This document shows positions 1-8,749 of a DNA stretch of 64,000 bases, piece after piece. The notes under the pieces are model-generated. The model saw only the letters and a program-made list of their open reading frames with translations, did not search any database and was not told where the DNA came from. Positions within the stretch are counted from its first letter, which is position 1. Each line of letters begins with the position of its first letter. A program made the translations under genes and the position numbers. The stretch covers positions 310,001-374,000 of the forward strand of contig CAWIGP010000002.1 of the NCBI GenBank assembly GCA_963835735.1, in the 5' to 3' direction. This DNA is from DASQMT01 sp963835735. GTDB taxonomy: Bacteria; Actinomycetota; Thermoleophilia; Solirubrobacterales; Solirubrobacteraceae.

Positions 1-737
1 ACGGAGTAGCGGTCGAGCAGCCGGCGGCCGAACTCGTGCACGAGGTGCTGGATCGACTCCGACACGAACTCATGGAACACGGTCGTCACCACGTCGCGAA
101 CCTGCGCGGCGGCCACGTAGCGCGCCGGGTCGCCGGCCAGGGCGTCGGCGGGATCGGCGTAGCGCCAGTGCACGTCGAGGTGGATGAACAGCGGGCGGTC
201 GGAGCGCTCGGGCAGCGTCGTCGCGGCGTCGCGCGCGAAGCGCGTGAACGCCGAGCCGGTCGTCTTGAGCAGCCGCAGGCCCACGCGCCCGCTGCGGGCC
301 GAGGTGAGCCCGTCGCGCTGAAGCTCGAGCTCGGCGACCGCGTGGTCGCCGCCGCGCAGCGCGAACAACCGGTCGCTCAGCGGCTCGAACGGCTGCTCGC
401 GCGCCGACAGCCGCAGCCCCTCCATCTCCGGGTAGCTGCTCAGGAAGCGGTGGCCGAGCGCGTCGAGGAAGCCCTCCGGGGTGGCGCCGTCGTGCTCGAG
501 CGCGTGGCGCAGGATCACGTTCTTCATCGTGTCGGTGGCGACCACGCTGCGGTTGTCGCCCTCGGTGTACGCGGCCAGGAAGCCCTGCCCGAGCACCTCG
601 ACGCTCACGTCGAGCGCGAGCAGCCCGCTGTCGAGCGCGCGCAGCGGCGACTCGGGGACCGCCGGCAGGCCGCGCAGCGGCGCCACGCCGACGCACTGCA
701 CCGGGACCGCGAGCTTGCCGTAGCTGATCCTGGTCAC
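1..737 (-). CDS. Uricase (urate oxidase), 3' part cut by window edge
   Basis: Oxidises urate to 5-hydroxyisourate in purine breakdown; cytosolic, cofactor-free. The minus-strand reading from a GTG at 737-735 gives an N-terminal region with the family signature EGDNRSVVATDTMKNVI at about residues 50-66, followed by the second half motif near HLDVHWRY. The gene runs off the left edge, so the C-terminus is not seen (245 of about 290-300 residues are present). Its start overlaps the stop of the upstream OHCU decarboxylase by four bases (GTGA), so the two are co-transcribed and translationally coupled and catalyse near-successive steps. The hydroxyisourate hydrolase that acts between them is not in the window and may lie just to the left. 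Identity is confident from the signature motif. Confidence 0.93.
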   Translation of the reverse strand, partial: MTRISYGKLAVPVQCVGVAPLRGLPAVPESPLRALDSGLLALDVSVEVLGQGFLAAYTEGDNRSVVATDTMKNVILRHALEHDGATPEGFLDALGHRFLSSYPEMEGLRLSAREQPFEPLSDRLFALRGGDHAVAELELQRDGLTSARSGRVGLRLLKTTGSAFTRFARDAATTLPERSDRPLFIHLDVHWRYADPADALAGDPARYVAAAQVRDVVTTVFHEFVSESIQHLVHEFGRRLLDRYS

Positions 738-1186
738 GTCTCGATCAGATCCGCGAGCCGCAGGCGGGCGATCTTGGCGATCTCCGACAGCGCCGTCTGC
801 TCCTCCTCGGCGGGGTCCGCCTCGATCCGCCGCTCAGCCGCGGCGATGATCGAATCCGGCGTGTGCTCGCGCGCGCAGACGACGAACGGGAAGCCGATGT
901 GCGCGCGGTAGGCGGCGGTGAGCCATGTGATCCGCTCGAGCTGCTCGGGCGTGAGGCGGTCGAGCCCGGCGGCCGCCTGCTCGCGCTCGGACTCCTCCGT
1001 GAGCGATGCGTTGACCGCCAGATCCGGATGCGAGCGGATCAGCCCCAGGCGGACCTCGTGCGGCGAGCGGGCCACGACGTCGACCATCGCGGCGTGCAGC
1101 GCGTCGACGCTGCCGAACGGCCGCGCGGCCCAGGCCCGCTCGGCGACCCACGGCGAGCCCTCGAACACGCCGCCGAACCGCGCCAT
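734..1186 (-). CDS. uraD: 2-oxo-4-hydroxy-4-carboxy-5-ureidoimidazoline (OHCU) decarboxylase
   Basis: Converts OHCU to (S)-allantoin, the stereospecific last step of urate oxidation. The 150-residue reading carries the family hallmarks SHPDLA (catalytic His) and GFPFVVCARE. The ATG at 1186 is the only canonical start in frame, yet similarity to the family seems to extend upstream: the in-frame codons above it read APIDRIDIDTVDHLDHDAF, which looks like the usual N-terminal helix, before a TAG about 20 codons upstream. So either a rare start codon (the CTG in that stretch) or loss of a start is involved. First gene of a leftward operon with uricase; divergent from the 8-oxoguanine-deaminase-like operon only 68 bp away. 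Confidence 0.9.
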   Translation of the reverse strand: MARFGGVFEGSPWVAERAWAARPFGSVDALHAAMVDVVARSPHEVRLGLIRSHPDLAVNASLTEESEREQAAAGLDRLTPEQLERITWLTAAYRAHIGFPFVVCAREHTPDSIIAAAERRIEADPAEEEQTALSEIAKIARLRLADLIET

Positions 1187-1254
1187 GAAGGCGTCGTGGT
1201 CCAGGTGGTCGACGGTGTCGATGTCGATCCGGTCGATCGGCGCAGGCTATAGAT
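1187..1254. promoter_or_regulatory. Divergent promoter region between the two purine-catabolism operons
   Basis: This short gap must hold promoters for both the leftward uraD/uricase and the rightward deaminase/xanthine dehydrogenase operons. The only AT-rich patch is GGCTATAGATTT at 1245-1256; TATAGA/TCTATA is readable as a -10 on either strand. No clear -35 or operator palindrome was found. The element position is inferred from layout and composition only. Confidence 0.35.
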
Positions 1255-2622
1255 TTGCGCGCTCTGGACGCCGAGACCACCGTCATCGAAGGCTGCGCGA
1301 TCGCGACCGTGGACGCCGAGCGGCGTGAGCTCGCCGACGGGCATCTGGTGATCGCGGACGGGCGGATCGCGGCGGTCGGCCCCGGCCCGGCGACCGATGC
1401 GCCCGTCGCTGCGCGCAGAATCGACGGTCGCGGCAAGCTCGCCACACCCGGCCTCGTGAACTGCCACCACCACCTGTTCCAGCACTCCACGCGCGGCTAC
1501 GCGCAGCAGGCGACGCTGTTCGAGTGGCTCGTCACGCTCTACCCCGTCTGGCTGCACATCGACGACGCGGTCGTGGCCGCTGCCGCACGCGCCGGGCTGG
1601 CCGCGCTCGCGCGCTCCGGCTGCACGACGTCGACCGACCACCATTACGTCTTCCCGCGGGGCGCCGGGGACCTGCTCGAGGTCGAGATCCAGGCGGCGCG
1701 CGCGATCGGGCTGCGCTTCCACCCCTGCCGCGGCGCGATGGACCTCGGGGTCAGCGACGGCGGGCTGCCGCCCGACGAGCTGGTCGAGGACCGCGACGCG
1801 ATCCTCGCCGCCAGTGCCGAGGCGATCGACCGCTTCCACGATCCCGCGCCCGACGCGATGCTGCGGATCGCGCTCGCCCCGACTTCGCCGTTCACCGTCA
1901 GCCGCGAGCTGATGAGCGAGACGGCCGAGCTGGCCCGCTCGCGCGGCGTGCGGCTGCACACCCACCTGGCCGAGACCGACGATGAGGAGGAGTTCTGCCT
2001 CGCACGCTTCGGCGTGCGGCCGCTGCAGTACGTCGAGCAGCTCGGCTGGCTCGGCGAGGACGTCTGGCTCGCCCACTGCGTCCACCTCGACTGGTCCGAG
2101 GCGGAGCGGATGGGCGCGACCGGGACGGGCGTCGCGCACTGCCCGACGTCCAACGGGCGGCTCGGCGCCGGGATCGCGCCGGTGCCGGCGCTGCTCGCCG
2201 CCGGCGCGCCGGTCGGGCTCGGTGTCGACGGCGCGGCGTCGAACGAGCGCGGGGAGCTGATCGACGAGCTGCAGGCCGCGCTCGTCGTCGCGCGCGCGAG
2301 GGCCGGGCCGACCGCGCTCACCGCGCGCCAGGCGCTCGAGCTAGCGACCCGCCACGGCGCGCGCTGCCTCGGCCGCGACGACGAGCTCGGCCACCTGAGC
2401 GTCGGCGCGCTCGCCGACGTCGCGCTCTGGGATCTCGGCGAGCTCGGGTTCGCCGGCATCGCCGATCCGGTCGCGGCGCTGGCCTTCGGGCCGACGCGTC
2501 CGGTGCACACGCTGCTGGTCGGCGGCGCGCCCGTCGTGGCCGACGGCGAGCTGCGCACGGCGGATCCCGTCACGCTCGCCTCCGACCTCGCGCGCGAGAG
2601 CGCGCGGATGGCGCGCGTATGA
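1255..2622 (+). CDS. 8-oxoguanine deaminase-like amidohydrolase
   Basis: A 455-residue metal-dependent amidohydrolase of the ATZ/TRZ family, cytosolic. It shows the metal site NCHHHLFQHSTRGYAQ near residue 75 (HxH), the mid-barrel LHTHLAETDDEEEF (about 230-243) with the LAHCVHL histidine shortly after, and the late aspartate in GVDGAASNERGE. These match the subgroup annotated as 8-oxoguanine deaminase (8-oxoguanine to urate plus ammonia), and the operon with xanthine dehydrogenase and divergent uricase supports a purine substrate. Guanine or another aminopurine or triazine is an alternative. The start is taken as TTG 1255; the protein could begin a few codons later. Its stop overlaps the next start (ATGA). 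Confidence 0.82.
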   Translation: MRALDAETTVIEGCAIATVDAERRELADGHLVIADGRIAAVGPGPATDAPVAARRIDGRGKLATPGLVNCHHHLFQHSTRGYAQQATLFEWLVTLYPVWLHIDDAVVAAAARAGLAALARSGCTTSTDHHYVFPRGAGDLLEVEIQAARAIGLRFHPCRGAMDLGVSDGGLPPDELVEDRDAILAASAEAIDRFHDPAPDAMLRIALAPTSPFTVSRELMSETAELARSRGVRLHTHLAETDDEEEFCLARFGVRPLQYVEQLGWLGEDVWLAHCVHLDWSEAERMGATGTGVAHCPTSNGRLGAGIAPVPALLAAGAPVGLGVDGAASNERGELIDELQAALVVARARAGPTALTARQALELATRHGARCLGRDDELGHLSVGALADVALWDLGELGFAGIADPVAALAFGPTRPVHTLLVGGAPVVADGELRTADPVTLASDLARESARMARV

Positions 2623-3356
2623 AGTCCTCGCGCGGCCGCCACGGCGGCTCCTTCACGCTCGTCACGCCCGCTAACCACTACCCGAGCCGGCTGCCGGAGT
2701 TCGGCGACGCGCCGGTGGTCAAGCTCGTCACGCCGCGGCTGGCCCCGGCCCGGATCGGCGAGTACCTGATCGAGCTGCCCGCCGGCGGGGGCACAACGCG
2801 CCCGATCGGCACCGGCTTCGAGACGTTCCTCTACGCGCTCGACGGCGTGACAACCGCGCAGGTCGACGGCCGAGAGCTGGAGTTCGGGGCGGGCGGCTAC
2901 CTCTATGCGCCAACGCGGACCGCCTTCGAGCTGTTCGCCGGCGAGCTCCCGGCGCGGCTGCTGATGGTCAAGCGCCGCTACGAGCCGACACCCGGGCACG
3001 ACGAGCCGCCCCTGCGCGCCGGCCACCGCGACGACGAGCCGTTCGCCGACACGCCGGTGCGCGGCTTCAGCCGCCGCGAGCTGCTGCCCGTCGAGGACCC
3101 GGCGTTCGACTTCGCGATGAGCCTGCTCTCGTTCGAATCCGGCGTCGGCCTCGACAACGTCGAGGTCCACGACGAGGAGCATGGTCTCTACATGACCGCC
3201 GGCGCCGGGCTGTACTTCCTCGACGGTGAGCTGCTCGAGGTGGAGCAGGGCGACTTCATCTACATGGCGCCGTACTGCCCGCAGGGATTCACCGCGACTG
3301 GACGGGAGCCGGCCGAGTACCTGCTGTACAAGGACACCTGGCGCGACGGCTTCTGA
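2619..3356 (+). CDS. allE: (S)-ureidoglycine aminohydrolase
   Basis: A 245-residue bicupin that releases ammonia from (S)-ureidoglycine to give (S)-ureidoglycolate, downstream of allantoate amidohydrolase. Two cupin halves are visible: residues about 55-120 (FETFLYALDGVTTAQVDG...) and about 165-240, the second with the metal-ligand stretch EVHDEEHGLYMTAGAGLYFL and YMAPYCPQGF. Length fits the YlbA/AllE family (about 260). ATG 2619 overlaps the deaminase stop by four bases; 19 bp separate its stop from the xanthine dehydrogenase FAD subunit. Together with the AllC-like gene at 10455-11675 it completes the allantoate-to-ureidoglycolate branch. Confidence 0.88.
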   Translation: MKSSRGRHGGSFTLVTPANHYPSRLPEFGDAPVVKLVTPRLAPARIGEYLIELPAGGGTTRPIGTGFETFLYALDGVTTAQVDGRELEFGAGGYLYAPTRTAFELFAGELPARLLMVKRRYEPTPGHDEPPLRAGHRDDEPFADTPVRGFSRRELLPVEDPAFDFAMSLLSFESGVGLDNVEVHDEEHGLYMTAGAGLYFLDGELLEVEQGDFIYMAPYCPQGFTATGREPAEYLLYKDTWRDGF

Positions 3357-3375
3357 CGCGGATACGCTCACCCGC

Positions 3376-4233
3376 GTGGAGCCGATCGACATCCTGCAGC
3401 CGGGCACGCTGGACGAGGCGCTGGAGCTGCGCGCCGCGCACCCGGACGCGCTCGCGCTCGCCGGCGGCACCGACCTGATGGTCGAGCTGAACTTCGACCG
3501 CGTGCGCCCGCCCGCGGTGCTCGACCTGACGCGCGTCGCGGAGCTGACCGAGTGGGGGCCGGAGAACGGCCGGCTGCGGGTCGGCGCCGGCGTCAGCTAC
3601 ACGCGCATCATCGACGAGCTCGGCGAGCGCCTGCCGGGCCTCGCGATCGCGAGCCGGACGGTCGGCTCGCCGCAGATCCGCAACCGCGGCACGGTCGGGG
3701 GCAACCTGGCGACCGCGTCGCCCGCCGGCGACGGCCTGCCGCCGCTCTACACCTCCGGCGCCGAGGTCGAGCTGGCGTCGGTGCGCGGGACGCGGCGCGT
3801 GCCGGTCGCCGAGTTCATCACCGGCCCGAAGCGCACGGCGCTGGCGGGCGACGAACTGATCGCCGCGTTCGTGCTCCCGCCCGCCGCCGGTCCGCAGCAG
3901 TTCGCCAAGGTCGGGACGCGCAACGCGATGGTGATCGCGGTCTGCTCGGTCAGCGTCGCGCTGTGGCCGGGAGAGCGGCGCGTCGCGACGTGCATCGGCT
4001 CCGCCGGGCCGACTCCGCTTCCCGCCGCGGACGCCGACGCGTTCGTCTCCGCCGAGCTCGACTGGGACGGCGGCACGCCGCCCTCCGATGCGACGCTGCA
4101 GCGCTTCGGCGAGCTGGTCGGCGCCGCCACGCGGCCGATCGACGACGTGCGCGGCACCGCCGCCTACCGCCGCCACGCGGTCGGCGTGATGGCCCGGCGC
4201 ACGCTCGGCTGGGCCTGGAGCGCGCGCGCATGA
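3376..4233 (+). CDS. Xanthine dehydrogenase, FAD-binding subunit
   Basis: The 285-residue FAD subunit (CoxM/XdhB type) of a three-subunit molybdenum hydroxylase. It carries the FAD loop ALAGGTDLMVELN (about residues 29-41) and the second FAD motif IRNRGTVGGNLATASPAGD (about 100-118), then the CO_deh_flav_C-type domain. GTG 3376 was chosen because the family starts with a short lead (VEPIDILQPGTLDEAL); the open frame extends upstream without similarity. The order FAD, 2Fe-2S, Mo subunit with ATGA overlaps is typical of actinobacterial xanthine dehydrogenases. It passes electrons from the iron-sulfur subunit to NAD or another acceptor. Confidence 0.9.
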   Translation: MEPIDILQPGTLDEALELRAAHPDALALAGGTDLMVELNFDRVRPPAVLDLTRVAELTEWGPENGRLRVGAGVSYTRIIDELGERLPGLAIASRTVGSPQIRNRGTVGGNLATASPAGDGLPPLYTSGAEVELASVRGTRRVPVAEFITGPKRTALAGDELIAAFVLPPAAGPQQFAKVGTRNAMVIAVCSVSVALWPGERRVATCIGSAGPTPLPAADADAFVSAELDWDGGTPPSDATLQRFGELVGAATRPIDDVRGTAAYRRHAVGVMARRTLGWAWSARA

Positions 4234-4688
4234 AGCTGACCGTGAACGGCGAGCCGCGCGAGCTCGACGGCATCTGGGGCGGTGAGAGCCTGCTGTACGC
4301 GCTGCGCGAGCGGCTCGGACTGCCGGGTTCCAAGAACGCGTGCGAGCAGGGCGAGTGCGGGTCGTGCTCGGTCTACCTCGACGGCACGCTCGTGTGCGCC
4401 TGCCTCGTGCTGGCGGCGCAGGCCGAGGGGCGCGAGGTCGTGACGGTCGAGGGGCTCGCGCCGCCGGACCAGCTGCATGCCGTGCAGCAGGCGTTCGTCG
4501 ACGCCGGCGCCGTGCAGTGCGGCTTCTGCACGCCGGGGCTGATCGTCGCCAGCCACGACCTGCTGCGCCGCGACCCCAGCCCCGCCGAGGCCGAGATCCG
4601 CGAGGCGCTCGCCGGCAACGTGTGCCGGTGCACCGGCTACGCCAAGATCGTCGACGCCGTCCAGCTGGCCGCGGAGCGGCTGCGATGA
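4230..4688 (+). CDS. Xanthine dehydrogenase, [2Fe-2S] subunit
   Basis: A 152-residue small subunit of the molybdenum hydroxylase. The plant-ferredoxin-like first cluster is ligated by CEQGECGSCSVYLDGTLVC, and the second by CGFCTPG and the late NVCRCTGY. All eight ligand cysteines are present. It relays electrons from the molybdenum centre to FAD. Both ends overlap neighbours by four bases (4230-4233 and 4685-4688), so the three subunits are translationally coupled. Confidence 0.93.
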   Translation: MKLTVNGEPRELDGIWGGESLLYALRERLGLPGSKNACEQGECGSCSVYLDGTLVCACLVLAAQAEGREVVTVEGLAPPDQLHAVQQAFVDAGAVQCGFCTPGLIVASHDLLRRDPSPAEAEIREALAGNVCRCTGYAKIVDAVQLAAERLR

Positions 4689-6878
4689 TCGCCGCCCCTC
4701 CGCGCACCGGCGTGATCGGGACGAGCCCGGCGCGCGCCGACGGCGTGCCGAAGGTGCGCGGCGAGTTCGAGTACTCCTCGGACATGCGCCGCGACGGGAT
4801 GCTGTGGGGCGCGACGCTGCGCAGCCCGCACCCGCGCGCTCGGATCGTCGCGCTCGACACCGCGCGCGCGCTCGCGCTGCAGGGCGTCCACGCCGTGCTC
4901 ACGCACGAGGACGTGCCCGGGCGCAAGACGTACGGGCTCGAGCTCGCCGACCAGCCGGTGCTCGCCTGGCGCGACATCCGCTACCAGGGCGAGGCGGTCG
5001 CGATCGTCGCCGCCGACCACCCGGAGACCGCGCGCCGGGCGGCCGCCGCGATCGCGGTCGACTACGAGGTGCTCGAACCCGTGACCGACGCCGAGCGGGC
5101 GATGGCGCCGGATGCGCCGCCGCTGCACGACGGCGGCAACCTCCTGCGCACGGTCGTGATCGAGCACGGCGACGCCGCGGCGGCGAATGCCGACGTCGTC
5201 GTCGAGGGCACCTACGAGGTCGGCATGCAGGACCAGGCGTTCCTGGGCCCGGAGTCCGGGCTGGCGGTGCCGGACGGCGACGGCGGCGTCGATCTGCACA
5301 TCGCGACGCAGTGGCTGCACGTCGACCGCGACCAGGTCGCCGCCAGCCTCGGCCTGCCGCCCGAGCGCGTGCGGCTCTCGCTCGGCGGCGTCGGCGGCGC
5401 GTTCGGCGGCCGCGAGGACGTCTCGATGCAGATCCACGCGTGCATGCTCGCGCTGCGCACCGGCCGGCCGGTGAAGATGGTCTACGGCCGCGACGAGTCG
5501 TTCCTCGGCCACGTCCACCGCCATCCCGCGCGCATGGAGTACGCGCACGGGGCGCGCTCCGACGGGCGGCTCGTGTTCGTGCGCGCGCGGATCGTGCTCG
5601 ACGGCGGCGCCTACGCGTCCAGCTCCACCGCGGTGTGCTCGAACGCGGCGTGCTTCGCGGCGGGACCGTACGCGGTGCCGAACGCATCGCTCACGAGCCA
5701 CGTCGTCTACACCAACAACCCGCCCTGCGGAGCGATGCGCGGGTTCGGAGCGGTCCAGGTCGCGTTCGCTCACGAGGCGCAGATGGACCGGCTCGCCGAT
5801 GCGCTCGGGATGGATCCGGTGGCGCTGCGGATCCGCAACGCGATCGCGCCCGGCGACCGCCTGCCGACCGGGCAAGTCTTGCCGCAGCCGGCGCCGGTGG
5901 CCGAGCTGCTCGAGCGCGTGCGAGCGTTCCCGCTCCCACCCGAGCCCGACGGCGCGCCCGACCAGCGCGAGCTGCCGGGCGGGATCGCCAACACCACGCA
6001 CGGCGAGGGCGTGCGCCGCGGCGTCGGGTTCGCGGTCGCGTTCAAGAACGTCGGCTACTCCGAGGGCTTCGACGACTACTCGACCGCGCGCGTGCGCCTG
6101 TGCTGCCGACGCCGACGGGCCGCTGGTCGAGGTCCACACGGCGGCGGTCGAGGTCGGCCAGGGCATCGAGACCGTGCAGGCCCAGATCGCGCGCACCGAG
6201 CTGGGGATCGAGCGGGTGCGCGTGCTGCGCGCCGACACCGCGGTCGGCTCGGCCGGATCGACGTCGGCGTCGCGCCAGACCTACGTCACCGGCGGCGCGG
6301 TGAAGGCGGCGTGCGAGACGGTGCTGGAGCAGGTCGAGGCCGACGGGCGGCCGCTGGAGGAACTGCTGCGCGAGCGGCCGGTCGAGGCGACCGTGGAGTG
6401 GCACCACCGGCCGACGGTCGCGCTCGACGAGCGCGGCCAGGGCGACGCGCACCTGCAGTTCGCGTTCTCTGCGCACCGCGCGGTCGTCGACGTCGACACC
6501 GAGCTCGGGCTGGTTCGCGTGGTCGAGCTGGCGACGGTGCAGGAGGTCGGCCGCGCGATGCACCCGCAGGCGCTGGAGGGACAGATCGAGGGCGGCTCCG
6601 CGCAGGGCCTGGGGCTCGCGCTGATGGAAGAGATCGTCGTGCGCGACGGCGAGGTACTCAACGCATCGTTCACCGACTACCTGCTCCCGACCACGCTCGA
6701 CATGCCGCGCGTGCGGATCGAGGTGCTCGAGCATGCCGACCCGACCGCGCCCTACGGGCTGAAGGGCGTCGGGGAGCCGCCGAACATCTCGACGCCGCCG
6801 GCGATCGCCGCGGCGGTCCGGGCGGCGACCGGCCGCCCGCTGGCGCGGATCCCGGTGCGGCCCGAGCACATCGTCTGA
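4685..6878 (+). pseudogene. Xanthine dehydrogenase, molybdopterin-binding subunit (single frameshift)
   Basis: The large catalytic subunit that hydroxylates hypoxanthine and xanthine to urate. Reading from ATG 4685 gives GTSPARADGVPKVRGEFEYS, then the Mo-cofactor loop GGVGGAFGGRED (about residue 235), and NPPCGAMRGFGAVQVAF with the substrate arginine. Past about 6100 the frame is lost; skipping one base restores ADADGPLVEVHTAAVEVGQG and runs to the catalytic glutamate motif LKGVGEPPNISTPPA and a TGA at 6876-6878. The extra base lies in CGCCTGTGCTGCC (6095-6107). Both halves are well conserved and the combined length (about 730 residues) is normal, so it is either a recent mutation or a sequence error. 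Intact, it would complete the enzyme with the two preceding genes. Confidence 0.88.
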
Positions 6879-6893
6879 GTTGACAGCGTCAAC
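6879..6893. repeat. Small inverted repeat directly after the xanthine dehydrogenase operon
   Basis: GTTGAC-AGC-GTCAAC begins at the base after the TGA stop. A six-bp stem with a 3-nt loop and no T tract is a weak terminator at best; it could also be a regulator half-site pair. Confidence 0.3.
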
Positions 6894-7052
6894 ACGCGCC
6901 GCTCTGCATGCGCTGGTGAGTGATTGAACGGTTAGTTGCTGGGTTCGGGCTCGCCTGCTCTAGTGTTGCGCGGAGCCGTGCAGGATTGAGTCGGCCGGGG
7001 GCGCCCGGGGCCTGTCTGAGACCTGTCGGGGCACGCTGAAGGGGAGGTAGGT

Positions 7053-8380
7053 ATGCGCAGAACGCTCATGGTGCTGGCCACGGCAGCCGGTATGTCTCTG
7101 CTGGCCTGCGGGGTCGCAGTGGCACAGACCGTTTCCACGGACTTTGAAGGCCTCGCCCTAGGGACAGTCAACGGAAAGGATGGCTGGACGAGCGCACCCC
7201 ATGGGGGGACAGCCCCGTCTCCGACCGGGGAGTTCGACCAGGCGATCGTCGCCAACACGGGCGCTCCCCCGACCTTCGGACTGCAGTCGCTGCGGATGTC
7301 GAATCGGTATACGTCGGGTGCGTTCGCCTTCCAGACGTATTCGGAACAGGTGACGCCGCCAGCCGGCGAGAACCTGGGCAATACGGTCTACGACGCCCAG
7401 TTCTCGTTCATCTCCACGAGCCCCGCATCCCGACAGCCCGGGCTCTACATGACCATCAGCCCGGATGATACTCAGGGCGCGCGCATGTCCTGGGTGGATT
7501 TGGAAGATACGCCCGAGGGCATCCACGTCCACCTCTCCGATTCGTCGGGGGCCAATGGGGCGTTCGTGACCCATGACGCCGGGGTGCTGAGCCGTGGTCA
7601 GCCGCATACGATCAGGTTCTGGATCAAGGTCAATCCCGGCCCCGACAACGACTTCATGCGGCTGTTCATCGACGGCAGGGACCTCGGTGAGTGCTTTACG
7701 ACATGGGAGAACTACTACCGCGGCCGGGAGAACAGGGAGCCGCCGGCGATCAACAGCCTGCAGTTTCGCTTGAGCTTCCCCCGGCGGGAGGACCTGAACC
7801 GCTCTTGGGTGCCGGCTACCTGTTCGACAACGTGACGGCCACCGCGAGCCCCGCCGTGTCGACGGACTGCTCGCCTGATGGTGACGACTCAGATGGCGGG
7901 GACGGCGAGCCGGATGTCGTTGTCGACAAGACGACGACGACGCGGTCCGCTGAGCCGGGCGATCTGATCACCTACCGGATCACCGTGAGAAACCGCGGCG
8001 ATGCGCCGGCGCTCGGCCTACGGGCGTGCGATCTGCCGCCGCGGGCGCTGCGGTTCGTGAGCGCCACGCGGCGTCTTCAGCGCGCTGCGGGCGGTCGGCG
8101 GTGCTTGACGATCCGGCAGCTGGAGCCCGGTCAGCGGCGCACGTTCGACGCCACGTTCCGGCTGCGCGCGGGCGTGACGGCGGACACGATCACCAACGGG
8201 GCGAGCGCGTCGACCTCGGCGGACTCGGCGCCGTACGTGGCCCCGCCGGAGCGTCCCAGCAAGCGCCCGCGGCGGCGCGTGCAAGGAAGGGACGCCGCGA
8301 CGATCGGGGTGCAGGGCGGGCCCGATAGGCCCCGAGCTTGCCCGGCGGCGCTGGGGCCGCGCGCCCGCGCAGCCTGCTGA
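7053..8380 (+). pseudogene. Secreted protein with lectin-like and DUF11 domains (frameshifted)
   Basis: An exported surface or extracellular protein of unknown role. ATG 7053 follows a good ribosome site (GGGGAGG) and encodes a signal peptide ending near AVAQT (about residue 24). A concanavalin-like jelly-roll region follows (DFEGLALGTVNGKDGW, then LHIDGRD-type strands). The frame breaks near 7800-7807: the next in-frame part, GAGYLFDNVTATASP, is one base out. After an acidic linker rich in D, G and S comes a DUF11-type repeat with VVDKTTTTRSAEPGDLITY. The tail is basic and low-complexity to TGA 8378-8380. The upstream 170 bp hold only a poor promoter-like TTGCTG/TAGTGT pair (6936/6961). No neighbour suggests function. 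Confidence 0.65.
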
Positions 8381-8494
8381 GCTGAAGGCCGGCGGCGGCG
8401 GGTGGCGTCTCGGTCGCCCGCCGACCGCCGGACGCCCTCGGGTGGCTGCCTGGCCACACAAGTCAGGCGGTGTACCGATTCTGCGGCGACGGGA

Positions 8495-8749
8495 TCACTT
8501 CGAGGCTGGCTGGTCAGAGCTGTGGAGGAATTGATCGCGCTTGCGCGCGACCAGCGACCGCAGCGCTGCACGGCGGCAACCCGATGAGCGCGGCGCCCTC
8601 CTTGTCCTCGAAGTGGCGGTACGGCGCCGAGCGCGACACCCCCGCGCGCGCCCGAGCTCGCGCAGCGTCACCGCCCCACGGCCCTCCTGCTCGAGCAGGT
8701 CCCCGGCGACACGGACCAGCCGCGCGCGCGTGCTCTCGGCGGGCACCAT
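8495..8749 (-). pseudogene. TetR-family regulator remnant (N-terminal HTH only, frameshifted)
   Basis: The third position in the leftward allC-ade operon, with its ATG (8749) overlapping the adenine deaminase stop. The first 37 residues, ending TLRELGRARG, are a normal TetR helix-turn-helix start. One base later the frame must shift to read GVSRSAPYRHFEDKEGAAL, the recognition helix and conserved YxHFxxKE. Beyond that there is no ligand-binding domain, only about 45 unrelated codons. It is therefore a truncated remnant and probably not functional. When intact it may have controlled the purine genes beside it. Confidence 0.7.

Noticed and set aside
6090..6110. Programmed ribosomal frameshift in the xanthine dehydrogenase large subunit
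   Set aside because: No slippery heptamer, no stop-codon-associated signal and the family is never frameshifted; mutation or sequence error is simpler.
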